In this document: positions 26,959 through 35,477 of the stretch, piece after piece | Position numbering within the stretch: position 1 is the stretch's first letter | Layout: every line of letters starts with the position of its first letter | Origin: Geomobilimonas luticola | Lineage (GTDB): Bacteria; Desulfobacterota; Desulfuromonadia; Geobacterales; Geobacteraceae | Length of the DNA: 64,000 nucleotides | NCBI RefSeq assembly: GCF_018476905.1 | Contig: NZ_JAHCVK010000002.1 | Location: 310,001-374,000, forward strand | Direction of reading: 5' to 3' | Translations under genes and position numbers: made by a program | The notes under the pieces: generated by a model | The model's database searches: none | What the model saw: the letters and a program-made list of their open reading frames with translations, nothing else | Told to the model about the DNA's origin: nothing

Positions 26959-27759
26959 ATGAACATGCTGAATATAGGTTGCGGCGCCACATTTCACCCG
27001 GACTGGGTAAATATTGATCTGGGTGGGGGCGATCATGCCATCAGCCACAACATAACGAATGGCATTCCGTTTCCCGATGAAATGTTTGACGTCGTCTATC
27101 ATTCCCATCTTCTGGAGCACCTCCCGCTTGAAAATGCCTTGCCATTTATTAAAGAATGTTTCCGTGTCCTCAAGCCTGGTGGAATCGTAAGGATACTTGT
27201 CCCTGATTTGGAGCAGATCGCCAGGCTTTATCTGGAGAAGCTCTCTTCAGCAAGGGAATCTGAGGCAGATTATGACTGGATCATGCTGGAATTGTATGAT
27301 CAATGTGTCAGGCAGGAGAGTGGCGGGCAGATGGAACGCTACTTGCGCAGCTCCCATGCGAGTCAATCACCCTTTGTTGTCGAGAGAATGGGGCACTCTG
27401 CCGTATACGCTGAGCAGGAAGTACGAAAGCCGGCTTTCAAACTTTCAACGCGGATCCTTGGTCATTTTCTGTGCAAGCTTCGTAGTGAGCTCGCAAAATG
27501 GGCAGCCTTTGCCATTGCAGGAGAAAGTGGCCGGAATGCCTTCAGGGAAGGGGTGTTTCGCAACTCTGGTGAAGTCCATCGCTGGATGTACGACAGATTC
27601 TCCCTCGGAAGGCTCATGACGAGTGGCGGTTTCGATGATGTCAGGGTCGTTTCGCCCCTGGAAAGCAGAATTCCGGATTTTGCTCGCTACGAACTGGATG
27701 TGTGCCGTGGCGTCGTGCGGAAACCGGATTCTCTTGTAATGGAAGGAGTCAAGCTGTGA
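26959..27759 (+). CDS. SAM-dependent methyltransferase (Methyltransf_11-like)
   Basis: The 266-residue product begins MNMLNIGCGATFHPDWVNID, a SAM motif I preceded by almost no leader, followed by VVYHSHLLEHLPLENALPF and FRVLKPGGIVRILVPDLEQI, typical of class I methyltransferases in LPS clusters. ATG 26959 follows the previous stop by one base; an upstream in-frame start would lie within the FkbM gene. The C-terminal half contains a long helical insert (about residues 110-200) that could bind the acceptor. It overlaps the next gene (GTGA). Confidence 0.83.
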   Translation: MNMLNIGCGATFHPDWVNIDLGGGDHAISHNITNGIPFPDEMFDVVYHSHLLEHLPLENALPFIKECFRVLKPGGIVRILVPDLEQIARLYLEKLSSARESEADYDWIMLELYDQCVRQESGGQMERYLRSSHASQSPFVVERMGHSAVYAEQEVRKPAFKLSTRILGHFLCKLRSELAKWAAFAIAGESGRNAFREGVFRNSGEVHRWMYDRFSLGRLMTSGGFDDVRVVSPLESRIPDFARYELDVCRGVVRKPDSLVMEGVKL

Positions 27760-29003
27760 AGCCGCTCCTCCTCAGCACCTTTGACACCCATGGCGGGGCA
27801 GCGCGTGCTGCATACCGTCTCCATCACGGGCTCAGGAAAGCCGGCGTCGATAGCCGTCTGTTTGTTCAGGAAAAACGCTCCGATGATTGGACCGTCAAGG
27901 GACCGGAGACCAAATGGGCCTACCTGCAAGGAAAGCTCCGGGCACATGGTGACGTTTTGCCCCTTATCCCCTATAAGAATAGACGAAAGGGGTTTTTCTC
28001 CACGGCCTTTCTTCCGGATGCAGTCGGGAACTACGTTCGATGCAGCGACCCGGATATCATCCATCTTCACTGGGTCTCCTATGGCTTTCTCAAGATCGAG
28101 ACACTCTCTCGCCTTGAAAAGCCCATGGTATGGACACTTCATGATATGTGGCCGTTCACCGGCGGATGTCATTATTCGGGGGGGTGCCGGCGTTATGAGG
28201 ATGGGTGCGGTAATTGTCCGCTTCTCTGTTCGGAGAAGCAATGGGACCTTTCACGCTGGAACTTCAGACGCAAAGAGCGGAGTTGGAAGGACCTCCCCTT
28301 GACCATTGTCTCCCCGAGCAACTGGCTTGCCGAGTGTGCTCGACGAAGCCCACTTTTTAAAGGCCTTCCCATCGAGGTTATCCCAAACGGCATTGATCTC
28401 GAGCGCTTTACCCCTCGAGACAAACGCATCTGTCGAGAAATCCTCTGCCTCCCGGATGATGTTCAACTTATCCTTGCGGGTGCGATGGACGCTTCAAGTG
28501 ACGAACGGAAGGGCTTTCATCACTTGTTCAACGCCCTTAGGTCTCTGAAAAGTAAGGCTGAACTTGTTGTGATTGGTAGTGGAGAACCGCCAATTCCACC
28601 GGACTTCGGGGTGCCGGTGCATTACCTGGGAATGCTTGACGATGAGATATCCCTTTCCCTTGCGTACGGTGCGACTGATATCTTTGTTTCCCCGTCCCAG
28701 GAAGAGAATCTTTCCAATATGCTTGTCGAGGCTCTTTCCTGTGCTGTCCCGTGTGTCAGTTTTCGAATTGGCGGGATGCCCGACCTCATAGACGATGGGG
28801 TAACCGGTTTCCTTGCGACACCGGGAGACCCCGGGTCTCTCGCCGAGAAGATTGACCTGATTCTCAAAGATGACTATTTGCGGCAGAATATGAAACATGC
28901 TGCGCGCCAGAAAGCGGAGTGCGAATTTGGCCTTGCCCGCGTAGTTGGTCTCTATGGAAAAGTTTACGCGGAAGCGCTGCGTTGTTACGGGACACCACGA
29001 TGA
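27756..29003 (+). CDS. GT4-family glycosyltransferase
   Basis: The start is GTG 27756, which overlaps the previous stop and has GGAAGGAG seven bases upstream, giving a 415-residue protein. It begins LLLSTFDTHGGAARAAYRL, the GT-B acceptor-side loop, and has the GT4 donor region: IEVIPNGIDLERF, ERKGFHHLFNAL, and VSPSQEENLSNMLVEALSC, which carries the EX7E motif. The Cys-rich stretch GGCHYSGGCRRYEDGCGNCP near residue 145 recurs in a subset of GT4 enzymes. It probably acts on the same cytoplasmic glycan. Confidence 0.88.
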   Translation: MKPLLLSTFDTHGGAARAAYRLHHGLRKAGVDSRLFVQEKRSDDWTVKGPETKWAYLQGKLRAHGDVLPLIPYKNRRKGFFSTAFLPDAVGNYVRCSDPDIIHLHWVSYGFLKIETLSRLEKPMVWTLHDMWPFTGGCHYSGGCRRYEDGCGNCPLLCSEKQWDLSRWNFRRKERSWKDLPLTIVSPSNWLAECARRSPLFKGLPIEVIPNGIDLERFTPRDKRICREILCLPDDVQLILAGAMDASSDERKGFHHLFNALRSLKSKAELVVIGSGEPPIPPDFGVPVHYLGMLDDEISLSLAYGATDIFVSPSQEENLSNMLVEALSCAVPCVSFRIGGMPDLIDDGVTGFLATPGDPGSLAEKIDLILKDDYLRQNMKHAARQKAECEFGLARVVGLYGKVYAEALRCYGTPR

Positions 29004-29040
29004 TTGACGGCAGGCTACTAAGTGATTTCGGATTTTCTCG

Positions 29041-29868
29041 ATGAAACGGATTTCCATCATAACCCCCTGCCTGAATGCGGAGCGTCACATCGGCGAGACC
29101 ATCGAGTCTGTGATCGGTCAATCCGCCATTCTTTCCGGTCGAGCGGAACTGGAGTATATCATCTGTGATGGCAACTCCACTGACAAGACAAATGCCATCG
29201 TTACCTCCTATGCAGATAACAACGGTGCAATAAAGCTCTTTTCCGAGCAGGATACGGGCATGTATGCCGCGCTGTCCAAGGGCCTCAAACGAGCTTCCGG
29301 CGACATCGTTGCGTATCTCAATGCGGGTGATTTTTATAACCTTCATGCTTTTGACATAGTACTGGACCTGTTTGAGCAGAAACAGGTACGGTGGTTGACA
29401 GGTTACAATGTCCACTACAATGACAAGTCCTACTTTCTCAACGTCAAGCTTCCTTTCAAATACCGCCGGGATTTTTTTGCCACCGGTTTCTACGGTACAA
29501 AACTTATTTTTGTCCAGCAGGAATCGACCTTCTGGGATGTTTCACTGCATCAATTCCTCGACTACGACCGTCTTGCCGCCTTTAGATATGCGGGTGACTA
29601 CTACCTTTGGTCCCGGTTTGCAAAGGAAACTGACCTGCACATTGTCGAGGCATACCTGGGCGGTTTCAGAATTGAAAAGGGACAACTATCGGAAAACAGG
29701 GGGGGGTACGTGCAGGAAATGATGTCCATGGCTGTCAGTCCCCGCGTGTATCACCACATATTGGCAGCCTTTGACAGGGTTATGTGGTACGCGCCGGTGG
29801 AATTCAAAAAATGGTTCAATAAAAACGGGTTGTTCAGGTATGACCATGAGCTGCAGAAATGGGTATGA
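29041..29868 (+). CDS. Family 2 glycosyltransferase (WcaA-like)
   Basis: This 275-residue enzyme has ISIITPCLNAERHI, CDGNSTDKT, and YLNAGDFYN as the DxD-equivalent, similar in type to the shorter GT2 at 9860. FVQQESTFWD and the following acidic and aromatic residues fit the catalytic half. There is no clear ribosome site in the 37-base gap before the ATG, which otherwise begins precisely at the conserved strand. Confidence 0.85.
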   Translation: MKRISIITPCLNAERHIGETIESVIGQSAILSGRAELEYIICDGNSTDKTNAIVTSYADNNGAIKLFSEQDTGMYAALSKGLKRASGDIVAYLNAGDFYNLHAFDIVLDLFEQKQVRWLTGYNVHYNDKSYFLNVKLPFKYRRDFFATGFYGTKLIFVQQESTFWDVSLHQFLDYDRLAAFRYAGDYYLWSRFAKETDLHIVEAYLGGFRIEKGQLSENRGGYVQEMMSMAVSPRVYHHILAAFDRVMWYAPVEFKKWFNKNGLFRYDHELQKWV

Positions 29869-29877
29869 ACTGTTGAC

Positions 29878-30981
29878 ATGCAGACCATTTTCTTGAAAAT
29901 CATGGATACATATCTGGGGCCGCTTGTCAGCGTCATGTCCAGACCGCAGCAACCCCGCCAAATCGTAAAACCGGCCACTGTTCTCTTGATCCGCCCCGGC
30001 GGCATCGGCGACGCCGTTCTGCTCATTCCGGCCATAGACGCCATAAAGCAGGCGTACCCTGAGTGCACAATCGATATCCTGGCGGAGAAGAGAAACGCTG
30101 CCGTATTTGATCTCGCCGCGGGTATTGGCACGGTGTACCGGTACGACACATGTTCCGGTCTCTCAAAAGTCCTGCGCAACCGCTACGATGCGGTCATCGA
30201 TACGGAGCAGTGGTATCGGCTCTCTGTCATTGTGGCCCGACTGGTTCGTTCACCCGTGAAGATCGGGTTTGGGACCAACGAACGGAAGCGTCTGTTCACC
30301 CATCCGGTGACCTACTCCCTTGACGATTATGAGGCGGACAGCTTTCTGAAGCTGCTGCAGCCCCTCGGCATCACCGCATCTGCTGCTCTGCGGACGCCGT
30401 TTCTCCGCATACCGGAAGCGGCATCGCTTACTGCGTCTTCGTTGCTGGTGGAAGTTGGGGTAAAACGTTTTGTGGCGCTGTTTCCCGGGGCGAGCGTGCA
30501 GGAGAAGCGCTGGGAAACGGAGCGGTTTGTTTCCGTTGCTGCCAGGCTGACCGCACGGGGGACGACGGTGGTGGTTATTGGCGGCCGGGAGGAGGTCGCC
30601 ATCGGGGAGGAGATTGTCAAGGGGGGAGGGGTGAATCTTGCCGGCAGGACCTCTCTCATGGAGACCGCCGCAATCATCGCCCGGGCAGATCTTCTGCTGA
30701 GCGGTGATTCGGGGGTGCTCCACCTCGCTGCGGGGCTCGACATCCCGACAGTGGCACTGTTTGGTCCGAGCAGTATTGCCAAGTGGGCTCCCCGTGGCGG
30801 CGGTGGCAGGGTCGTAAGCACGCGGACGACCTGCTCGCCCTGTTCCCGTTACGGCACCATTCCACCGTGCCGCCATGACGTCCGCTGCATGGCCGACATC
30901 ACCGCGGACGAGGTGGCATTATCGGTCGAATCAGTATTGGCAGAACGGGACGGCCGGAAGAAAAAATGCGAGGGCCAATAA
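29878..30981 (+). CDS. Family 9 glycosyltransferase (ADP-heptose:LPS heptosyltransferase-like)
   Basis: The 367-residue protein has the GT9 pattern: VLLIRPGGIGDAVLLIPAID near residue 38, LFPGASVQEKRWETERF for the donor side, VIGGREE, and SGDSGVLHLAAGLDIPTVALFGPS near the C terminus. GT9 enzymes transfer heptose to inner-core LPS. A Cys-rich tail (TTCSPCSRYGTIPPCRHDVRC) follows the usual GT9 ending. It is the last gene of the glycan cluster; the tRNA promoter begins six bases after its stop. Confidence 0.88.
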   Translation: MQTIFLKIMDTYLGPLVSVMSRPQQPRQIVKPATVLLIRPGGIGDAVLLIPAIDAIKQAYPECTIDILAEKRNAAVFDLAAGIGTVYRYDTCSGLSKVLRNRYDAVIDTEQWYRLSVIVARLVRSPVKIGFGTNERKRLFTHPVTYSLDDYEADSFLKLLQPLGITASAALRTPFLRIPEAASLTASSLLVEVGVKRFVALFPGASVQEKRWETERFVSVAARLTARGTTVVVIGGREEVAIGEEIVKGGGVNLAGRTSLMETAAIIARADLLLSGDSGVLHLAAGLDIPTVALFGPSSIAKWAPRGGGGRVVSTRTTCSPCSRYGTIPPCRHDVRCMADITADEVALSVESVLAERDGRKKKCEGQ

Positions 30982-30986
30982 AAACC

Positions 30987-31015
30987 TTGACTTTCCCGGT
31001 GTGAATTGGTATTTA
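30987..31015 (+). promoter_or_regulatory. Sigma-70 promoter of tRNA-Val
   Basis: TTGACT and TATTTA are separated by 17 bases, with the tRNA starting 16 bases after the -10 box. The strong -35 and the spacing make it a convincing stable-RNA promoter. Confidence 0.7.
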
Positions 31016-31031
31016 AACAGAGTTTTCACGG

Positions 31032-31106
31032 AGGCGCGTAGCTCAGGGGTAGAGCACTAGCTCGACACGCTAGGGGTCGGCGGTTCGAAACCGCCCGCGC
31101 CTACCA
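31032..31106 (+). tRNA. tRNA-Val (anticodon GAC), CCA encoded
   Basis: The gene folds into a full cloverleaf: acceptor AGGCGCG/CGCGCCT (7 pairs), D stem GCTC/GAGC, anticodon stem CTAGC/GCTAG, variable loop GGGTC, T stem GGCGG/CCGCC with loop TTCGAAA, discriminator A and encoded CCA. The seven-base anticodon loop TCGACAC places GAC at 31064-31066. Position 33 is C (31063) instead of the near-universal T, an oddity treated under findings. Confidence 0.92.
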
Positions 31107-31176
31107 GAAAACCATGCCGCAGGTAGATTCGACAGGGGCATCGATGTTCGATGCCTCTTTCCGTTAAGGGGCCGAT

Positions 31177-33087
31177 ATGGCTGACATCAGCGTAACACTT
31201 CCCGATGGTTCCGTCCGGACTCTCCCCCCTGGATCGACGGTGCATGGCCTTGCCGCCGCTATCGGCGCCGGCCTGGCCAAGGCTGCCATCGCGGGCAGGA
31301 TTGACGGTTCCCTCGTCGATCTGGATGCAAAGCTGGTCGACGGCTCCCGGGTGGAAATAATCACCGAAAAGAGCCCGGAAGCCCTGGAGATCATCCGTCA
31401 CTCCACCTCCCATCTCATGGCCCAGGCGGTGAAGAGCCTCTTTCCCGAGGCGAAGGTCACCATCGGTCCGGCTATCGAGACCGGCTTCTATTACGATTTC
31501 GATGTTGACCATCCCTTTACGCCGGAAGATCTGGAAAAGATCGAAAAGAAGATGGAAGAGCTGGCGAAAGCCGGCCTGAAGATAGAGCGGCAGGAGTTGT
31601 CGAGCGCCGATGCCGTCAAGCTGTTCCGGGAGATGGGGGAGGATTACAAGGTAGAACTGATCGAAGACCTCGGTGTCGATCATGTTTCCCTCTATCGCCA
31701 GGGTGACTTTGCCGATCTGTGCCGCGGCCCCCACTTGCCATCCACCTCCTGGTGCAAGGCATTCAAGGTGACCTCCATTGCGGGGGCTTACTGGCGCGGC
31801 GACGAGAAGCGCAAAATGCTGCAGCGGGTGTACGGTACGGCGTTTCCCGACAAGAAGCAGCTGGATGAATACCTGGCCCGGATCGAAGAGGCGAAGCGGC
31901 GCGACCACCGCAAGCTCGGTCGTGAGCTTGACCTCTTCTCCTTCAGCGATGAAGTGGGAGCCGGTTTTGCCATCTGGCATCCGAAGGGTGCCATGCTCCG
32001 GACCGTCATCGAGGACTTCGAACGCCGGGAACACCTGAAGCGCGGCTACGATATCGTCGTCGGCCCCCAGGTCCTCAAGACCGAGTTGTGGCAGCGTTCC
32101 GGTCATTACGATAACTACCGCGAGAACATGTACTTCACCGAAGTGGATGAGCAGTCGTTCGGCATCAAGCCGATGAACTGCCTTTCCCACATGATGATCT
32201 ACAAGTCGCACCTGCGCAGCTACCGCGATCTTCCCCTGAGGTTCTTCGAGCTGGGAACGGTTCACCGCCACGAGCGGGCCGGCGTATTGCACGGCCTTCT
32301 GCGGGTGCGCTGCTTCACCCAGGATGACGCCCACATCCTCTGCACTCCGGAGCAGCTGGATGCCGAGATCAAGGGGGTCATCTCCTTCGTGCAGGATGTC
32401 ATGGGGGTGTTCGGTTTCGAGTTCGAGATGGAACTCTCCACCCGTCCCGAGAAGTCCATCGGCTCGGACGAGGACTGGGAGCGCGCCACCGGTGCCCTGC
32501 TCGGCGCGCTGAAGGATTCGGGCCGCCCCTATGAGATCAACGAGGGTGATGGCGCGTTTTATGGCCCCAAGATAGACATCAAGCTGCGCGACTCCCTTGA
32601 CAGGAGATGGCAGTGTGCTACAATCCAGTGCGATTTTACGCTCCCCGAGCGTTTTGATCTCACCTACATCGACGCTGACGGTGAAAAGAAGCGTCCCGTC
32701 ATGGTGCACCGCGTCATCCTCGGTTCCATCGAACGGTTCATCGGCGTACTCATCGAGCATTTCGCCGGAAATTTCCCGGTCTGGCTGTCGCCGGTACAGG
32801 CGGTTGTCCTGACGGTGACCGACAACCAGGCTACCTATGCCCAGCAGGTATTCGATACCCTGCGTGGCGCGGGGGTACGGGTGCAAAAGGATTTTCGCAA
32901 CGAAAAGCTCGGGTTCAAGATCCGCGAGGCGCAGCTGCAGAAAATCCCCTACATGCTGGTCATCGGCGACAAAGAGGTTGAAAGCGGCACGGTAACTCCA
33001 AGGTTCCGCGACGGCAGCAACCTGTCGCCAATGGATCCGGCTGCATTTGCTGAATATCTTGCCCGCGAAGTGGCGAGTTTCCACTAG
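31177..33087 (+). CDS. thrS: Threonyl-tRNA synthetase
   Basis: The 636-residue enzyme has the full bacterial order: TGS domain (1-62), editing domain with [11 protein letters not shown] and RGPHLPST, class II catalytic core with [23 protein letters not shown]-x2-H zinc/threonine site, [15 protein letters not shown] motif 2, and [13 protein letters not shown] motif 3, ending with an anticodon-binding domain (about 535-636). It charges tRNA-Thr and edits Ser-tRNA-Thr. The MNC motif reads MNCLSH, where most homologues have MNCPGH or MNCPSH. It heads the conserved run with infC, rpmI, rplT and pheST; the infC ribosome site begins at its stop codon. Confidence 0.97.
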   Translation: MADISVTLPDGSVRTLPPGSTVHGLAAAIGAGLAKAAIAGRIDGSLVDLDAKLVDGSRVEIITEKSPEALEIIRHSTSHLMAQAVKSLFPEAKVTIGPAIETGFYYDFDVDHPFTPEDLEKIEKKMEELAKAGLKIERQELSSADAVKLFREMGEDYKVELIEDLGVDHVSLYRQGDFADLCRGPHLPSTSWCKAFKVTSIAGAYWRGDEKRKMLQRVYGTAFPDKKQLDEYLARIEEAKRRDHRKLGRELDLFSFSDEVGAGFAIWHPKGAMLRTVIEDFERREHLKRGYDIVVGPQVLKTELWQRSGHYDNYRENMYFTEVDEQSFGIKPMNCLSHMMIYKSHLRSYRDLPLRFFELGTVHRHERAGVLHGLLRVRCFTQDDAHILCTPEQLDAEIKGVISFVQDVMGVFGFEFEMELSTRPEKSIGSDEDWERATGALLGALKDSGRPYEINEGDGAFYGPKIDIKLRDSLDRRWQCATIQCDFTLPERFDLTYIDADGEKKRPVMVHRVILGSIERFIGVLIEHFAGNFPVWLSPVQAVVLTVTDNQATYAQQVFDTLRGAGVRVQKDFRNEKLGFKIREAQLQKIPYMLVIGDKEVESGTVTPRFRDGSNLSPMDPAAFAEYLAREVASFH

Positions 33088-33098
33088 GAGGTGGCACC

Positions 33099-33623
33099 AT
33101 AGCTAAACCGACCGTTAACATCAATCAGGCCATACGTGCCAGGGAAGTCCGGGTCATCGGGGCAGACAGCGAACAGCTCGGCATCCTGACCTTACAGGAG
33201 GCGCTGGCCCTTGCTGAAACCCAGCAGCTTGACCTAGTGGAGGTTTCACCGACTGCCGTGCCACCGGTCTGCCGGATCATGGACTTTGGAAAGTTCAAAT
33301 ACCAGCAGAGCAAGAAACTGCAGGAAGCCAAAAAGAAGCAGGTACATGTCCAGGTCAAGGAAGTGAAACTCCGCCCCAAGACCGACGACCACGACCTCGC
33401 ATTCAAGATCAAGCATGTCCGCCGTTTCCTGGAAGAGGGGAACAAGGCCAAGATCACCGTGGTGTTCCGTGGCCGGGAAATCACCCACATGGAACTGGGG
33501 CAAAAGGCTCTGGAGCGGTTCATAACCGAACTGGAGGATATTGCGATCATTGAAGTCAGGGCGAAGATGGAAGGACGGAGCATGTTCATGATAGTCGCCC
33601 CCAAAGTGAAAGTGACCAAATAG
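33099..33623 (+). CDS. infC: Translation initiation factor IF-3, with probable AUA start
   Basis: The frame gives a full IF-3 of 174 residues if read from ATA 33099: N-terminal domain ([20 protein letters not shown], about 1-75), lysine-rich linker and C-terminal domain ([31 protein letters not shown] and onward). A perfect AGGAGG lies seven bases before the ATA. No ATG, GTG or TTG occurs in frame before GTG 33237, which would delete 46 residues and half of the N domain. In other bacteria infC uses AUU or AUC so that IF-3 represses its own translation; the same control is likely here. It lies between thrS and rpmI, as in many bacteria. Confidence 0.9.
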   Translation: MAKPTVNINQAIRAREVRVIGADSEQLGILTLQEALALAETQQLDLVEVSPTAVPPVCRIMDFGKFKYQQSKKLQEAKKKQVHVQVKEVKLRPKTDDHDLAFKIKHVRRFLEEGNKAKITVVFRGREITHMELGQKALERFITELEDIAIIEVRAKMEGRSMFMIVAPKVKVTK

Positions 33624-33648
33624 GATAACGACCCGCAAGGAGAATAGC

Positions 33649-33846
33649 ATGCCAAAGATCAAGACCCACAGGGGCGCTGCCAAGCGCTTCAAAAAAACCG
33701 GTACCGGCAAGATCAAGCGGAGCCACGCCTTCACCAGCCATATTCTGACCAGCAAGACCCGCAAGCGGAAGCGCAACCTGCGCAAGGGCGCGGTCATCGA
33801 AGCGGTGGACCACAAGAATATCGCCCGACTGATTCCGTACATGTAA
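33649..33846 (+). CDS. rpmI: Ribosomal protein bL35
   Basis: The 65-residue basic protein ([20 protein letters not shown]) is a normal-length bL35 of the large subunit, beginning 25 bases after infC with ribosome site AAGGAG. The infC-rpmI-rplT order is the classical operon in which L20 represses rpmI and rplT translation in other bacteria. Confidence 0.97.
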   Translation: MPKIKTHRGAAKRFKKTGTGKIKRSHAFTSHILTSKTRKRKRNLRKGAVIEAVDHKNIARLIPYM

Positions 33847-33866
33847 CAATCAGGCACGGGGCTCTG

Positions 33867-33910
33867 GGCTATTGGCAAGGGGGAGTTTTTATTGCCTCGC
33901 GCCCATAGCC
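33867..33910 (+). promoter_or_regulatory. Hairpin in the rpmI-rplT intergenic leader
   Basis: GGCTAT (33867) pairs with ATAGCC (33905) and, inside it, GGCAA (33874) pairs with TTGCC (33892), forming a bulged two-part stem with an internal T-rich loop. The rpmI-rplT gap is 145 bases, unusually long for this operon, so a regulatory RNA (for example an L20-binding leader) or a partial attenuator is possible. No binding motif was confirmed. Confidence 0.35.
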
Positions 33911-33991
33911 TGTTGCCGCTTTTAAGTCCGTGAACCGCGAGGAAACGTCTCCCCTTGCGGATCCGGCAAATACCAACCAAAGGAGTAGAGT

Positions 33992-34345
33992 ATGCCAAGG
34001 GTTAAACGAGGTTTTAAAGCGAGACAGAGAAGAAACAAGGTACTCAAGCTGGCCAAGGGGTACCGCGGCGCACGGAGCAAACTTTTCAGGAGTGCCACCG
34101 AAGCAGTGGACCGGGCACTCAATTACGCGTTTCGCGATCGCCGCGTCAAGAAGCGGGATTTCCGGGCTCTCTGGATCACCCGGATCAACGCGGCTTCCCG
34201 GATAAACGGGCTGTCCTACAGTAAGCTCATTTTCGGCCTTAAGCAGGCCAAGGTCGAAATCGACCGGAAGGTGCTGGCTGACCTGGCGGTGTCCGACCCC
34301 CGCGGCTTCGCGGAGATAGCCGGACTGGCCAAGGCCAATATCTAA
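33992..34345 (+). CDS. rplT: Ribosomal protein bL20
   Basis: The 117-residue basic protein ([24 protein letters not shown]) is a standard bL20, needed for early 50S assembly. An AAAGGAG ribosome site lies about 10 bases before ATG. A terminator follows 25 bases after the stop, so it ends the infC-rpmI-rplT unit. Confidence 0.97.
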   Translation: MPRVKRGFKARQRRNKVLKLAKGYRGARSKLFRSATEAVDRALNYAFRDRRVKKRDFRALWITRINAASRINGLSYSKLIFGLKQAKVEIDRKVLADLAVSDPRGFAEIAGLAKANI

Positions 34346-34357
34346 TAGAAAACATCG

Positions 34358-34426
34358 ATGGATAAAAAAGGAAATGGGATAGCAGTATCTCATTTCTTTT
34401 TTTTATCAGAAGGTTGTTACCCATGA
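34358..34426 (+). other. Possible pheS leader peptide ORF (22 codons)
   Basis: An ORF from ATG 34358 encodes MDKKGNGIAVSHFFFLSEG and ends with a TGA that overlaps the pheS ATG (ATGA at 34423-34426). Three consecutive Phe codons fall in the 3' arm and T tract of the terminator. A Phe-rich leader before pheST is known in Escherichia coli. However, no convincing ribosome site precedes this ATG and a T-run encodes Phe by chance in one frame, so this is tentative. Confidence 0.22.
34371..34404 (+). terminator. Rho-independent terminator or attenuator between rplT and pheS
   Basis: GAAATGGGAT pairs with ATCTCATTTC (10 pairs, one G-T) around the loop AGCAGT and runs into eight T residues. It lies 25 bases after rplT and about 20 bases before the pheS start, so it either ends the ribosomal-protein transcript or attenuates read-through into pheS. 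Confidence 0.82.
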
Positions 34427-35439
34427 AGGATAAACTTGAAGCGTTGCTTCAACAGGCCACCGCCGATCTGGCCCAGGCCGCCAGCGAAGATGCCGTCCAG
34501 GAACTGCGGGTCAGGTATCTGGGGAAGAAGGGTGAGCTTACCGCGGTTATGAAAGGGATCGGCGCCCTCTCGCCGGAGGAGCGCCCCCTCATCGGCCAGG
34601 TTGTCAACACGGTTCGGGACCGGCTTGAAGAACTACTTGCCGCCACGCAGGCGGCAGTGCGCAGTCGGAGCAAATCCCTGCGTCTCCAGTCGGAGCGCCT
34701 CGACGTGACCATGCCCGGTCGTCGCCGCCCGATGGGAACACGGCACCCGGTCACCCTCGTTACTGAAGAGATAGCCGATATCTTTGCCGGCCTCGGTTTT
34801 CAGGTGGCGGAAGGACCGGAAATCGAGATCGATTACTACAACTTCGAGGCCCTCAACTTTCCCAAAGATCATCCTGCCCGGGACATGCAGGATACCTTCT
34901 TCGTTGACGACAATGTCCTTCTTCGGACCCATACCTCGCCGGTTCAGATCCGGACCATGCTCAAGCACGCACCTCCCGTGCGGATCATCGCTCCCGGTAC
35001 CGTCTACCGCTGCGATTCGGATGCCACCCACTCTCCCATGTTCCACCAGGTAGAAGGGCTCATGGTGGACAAGGGGATAACCTTCGGCGACCTGAAGGGG
35101 ATTCTCACTATCTTCGTTAAACAGCTGTTCGGTTCAGGCATCGGTGTCCGTCTCCGCCCAAGCTTCTTCCCTTTTACTGAACCGTCGGCCGAGGTGGACA
35201 TCGCCTGCGTCATCTGCAAGGGGAAGGGGTGCCGTGTCTGCAAGAACACCGGCTGGCTGGAGATACTGGGGGCCGGCATGGTCGACCCGGAGGTGTTCCG
35301 GCATGTGCAGTACGACCCGGAGTCTGTCTCCGGCTTTGCCTTTGGCATGGGAATCGAGCGGATCGCCATGCTCAAGTACGGCATCAGCGACATGCGGCTC
35401 CTGTTCGAAAATGACCTCCGCTTTTTGCGGCAGTTCTAA
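34423..35439 (+). CDS. pheS: Phenylalanyl-tRNA synthetase alpha subunit
   Basis: The 338-residue subunit has an N-terminal coiled-coil region (1-95), then the class II catalytic core: MPGRRRPMGTRHPVT, PVQIRTM, HQVEGLMVDKGITFGDLKG motif 2 and GFAFGMGIERIAMLKYG motif 3. An insert with CVICKGKGCRVCKNTG forms a four-Cys cluster seen in many bacterial PheS proteins. ATG 34423 is preferred over TTG 34414 because AGAAGG lies nine bases before it. It forms an alpha2-beta2 enzyme with PheT, encoded 38 bases downstream. Confidence 0.96.
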   Translation: MKDKLEALLQQATADLAQAASEDAVQELRVRYLGKKGELTAVMKGIGALSPEERPLIGQVVNTVRDRLEELLAATQAAVRSRSKSLRLQSERLDVTMPGRRRPMGTRHPVTLVTEEIADIFAGLGFQVAEGPEIEIDYYNFEALNFPKDHPARDMQDTFFVDDNVLLRTHTSPVQIRTMLKHAPPVRIIAPGTVYRCDSDATHSPMFHQVEGLMVDKGITFGDLKGILTIFVKQLFGSGIGVRLRPSFFPFTEPSAEVDIACVICKGKGCRVCKNTGWLEILGAGMVDPEVFRHVQYDPESVSGFAFGMGIERIAMLKYGISDMRLLFENDLRFLRQF

Positions 35440-35477
35440 AGCATTACTTTAATAAACCAAGATAAGAGCGTGAAGCT

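Noticed and set aside
31057-33084. 675-codon minus-strand frame opposite thrS
   Set aside because: It is fully antisense to an unmistakable ThrS, and its product has no family features; high GC in third positions leaves such frames open by chance.
33237-33623. IF-3 starting at GTG 33237
   Set aside because: It would remove 46 residues of the conserved N-terminal domain, and the only good ribosome site lies before ATA 33099.
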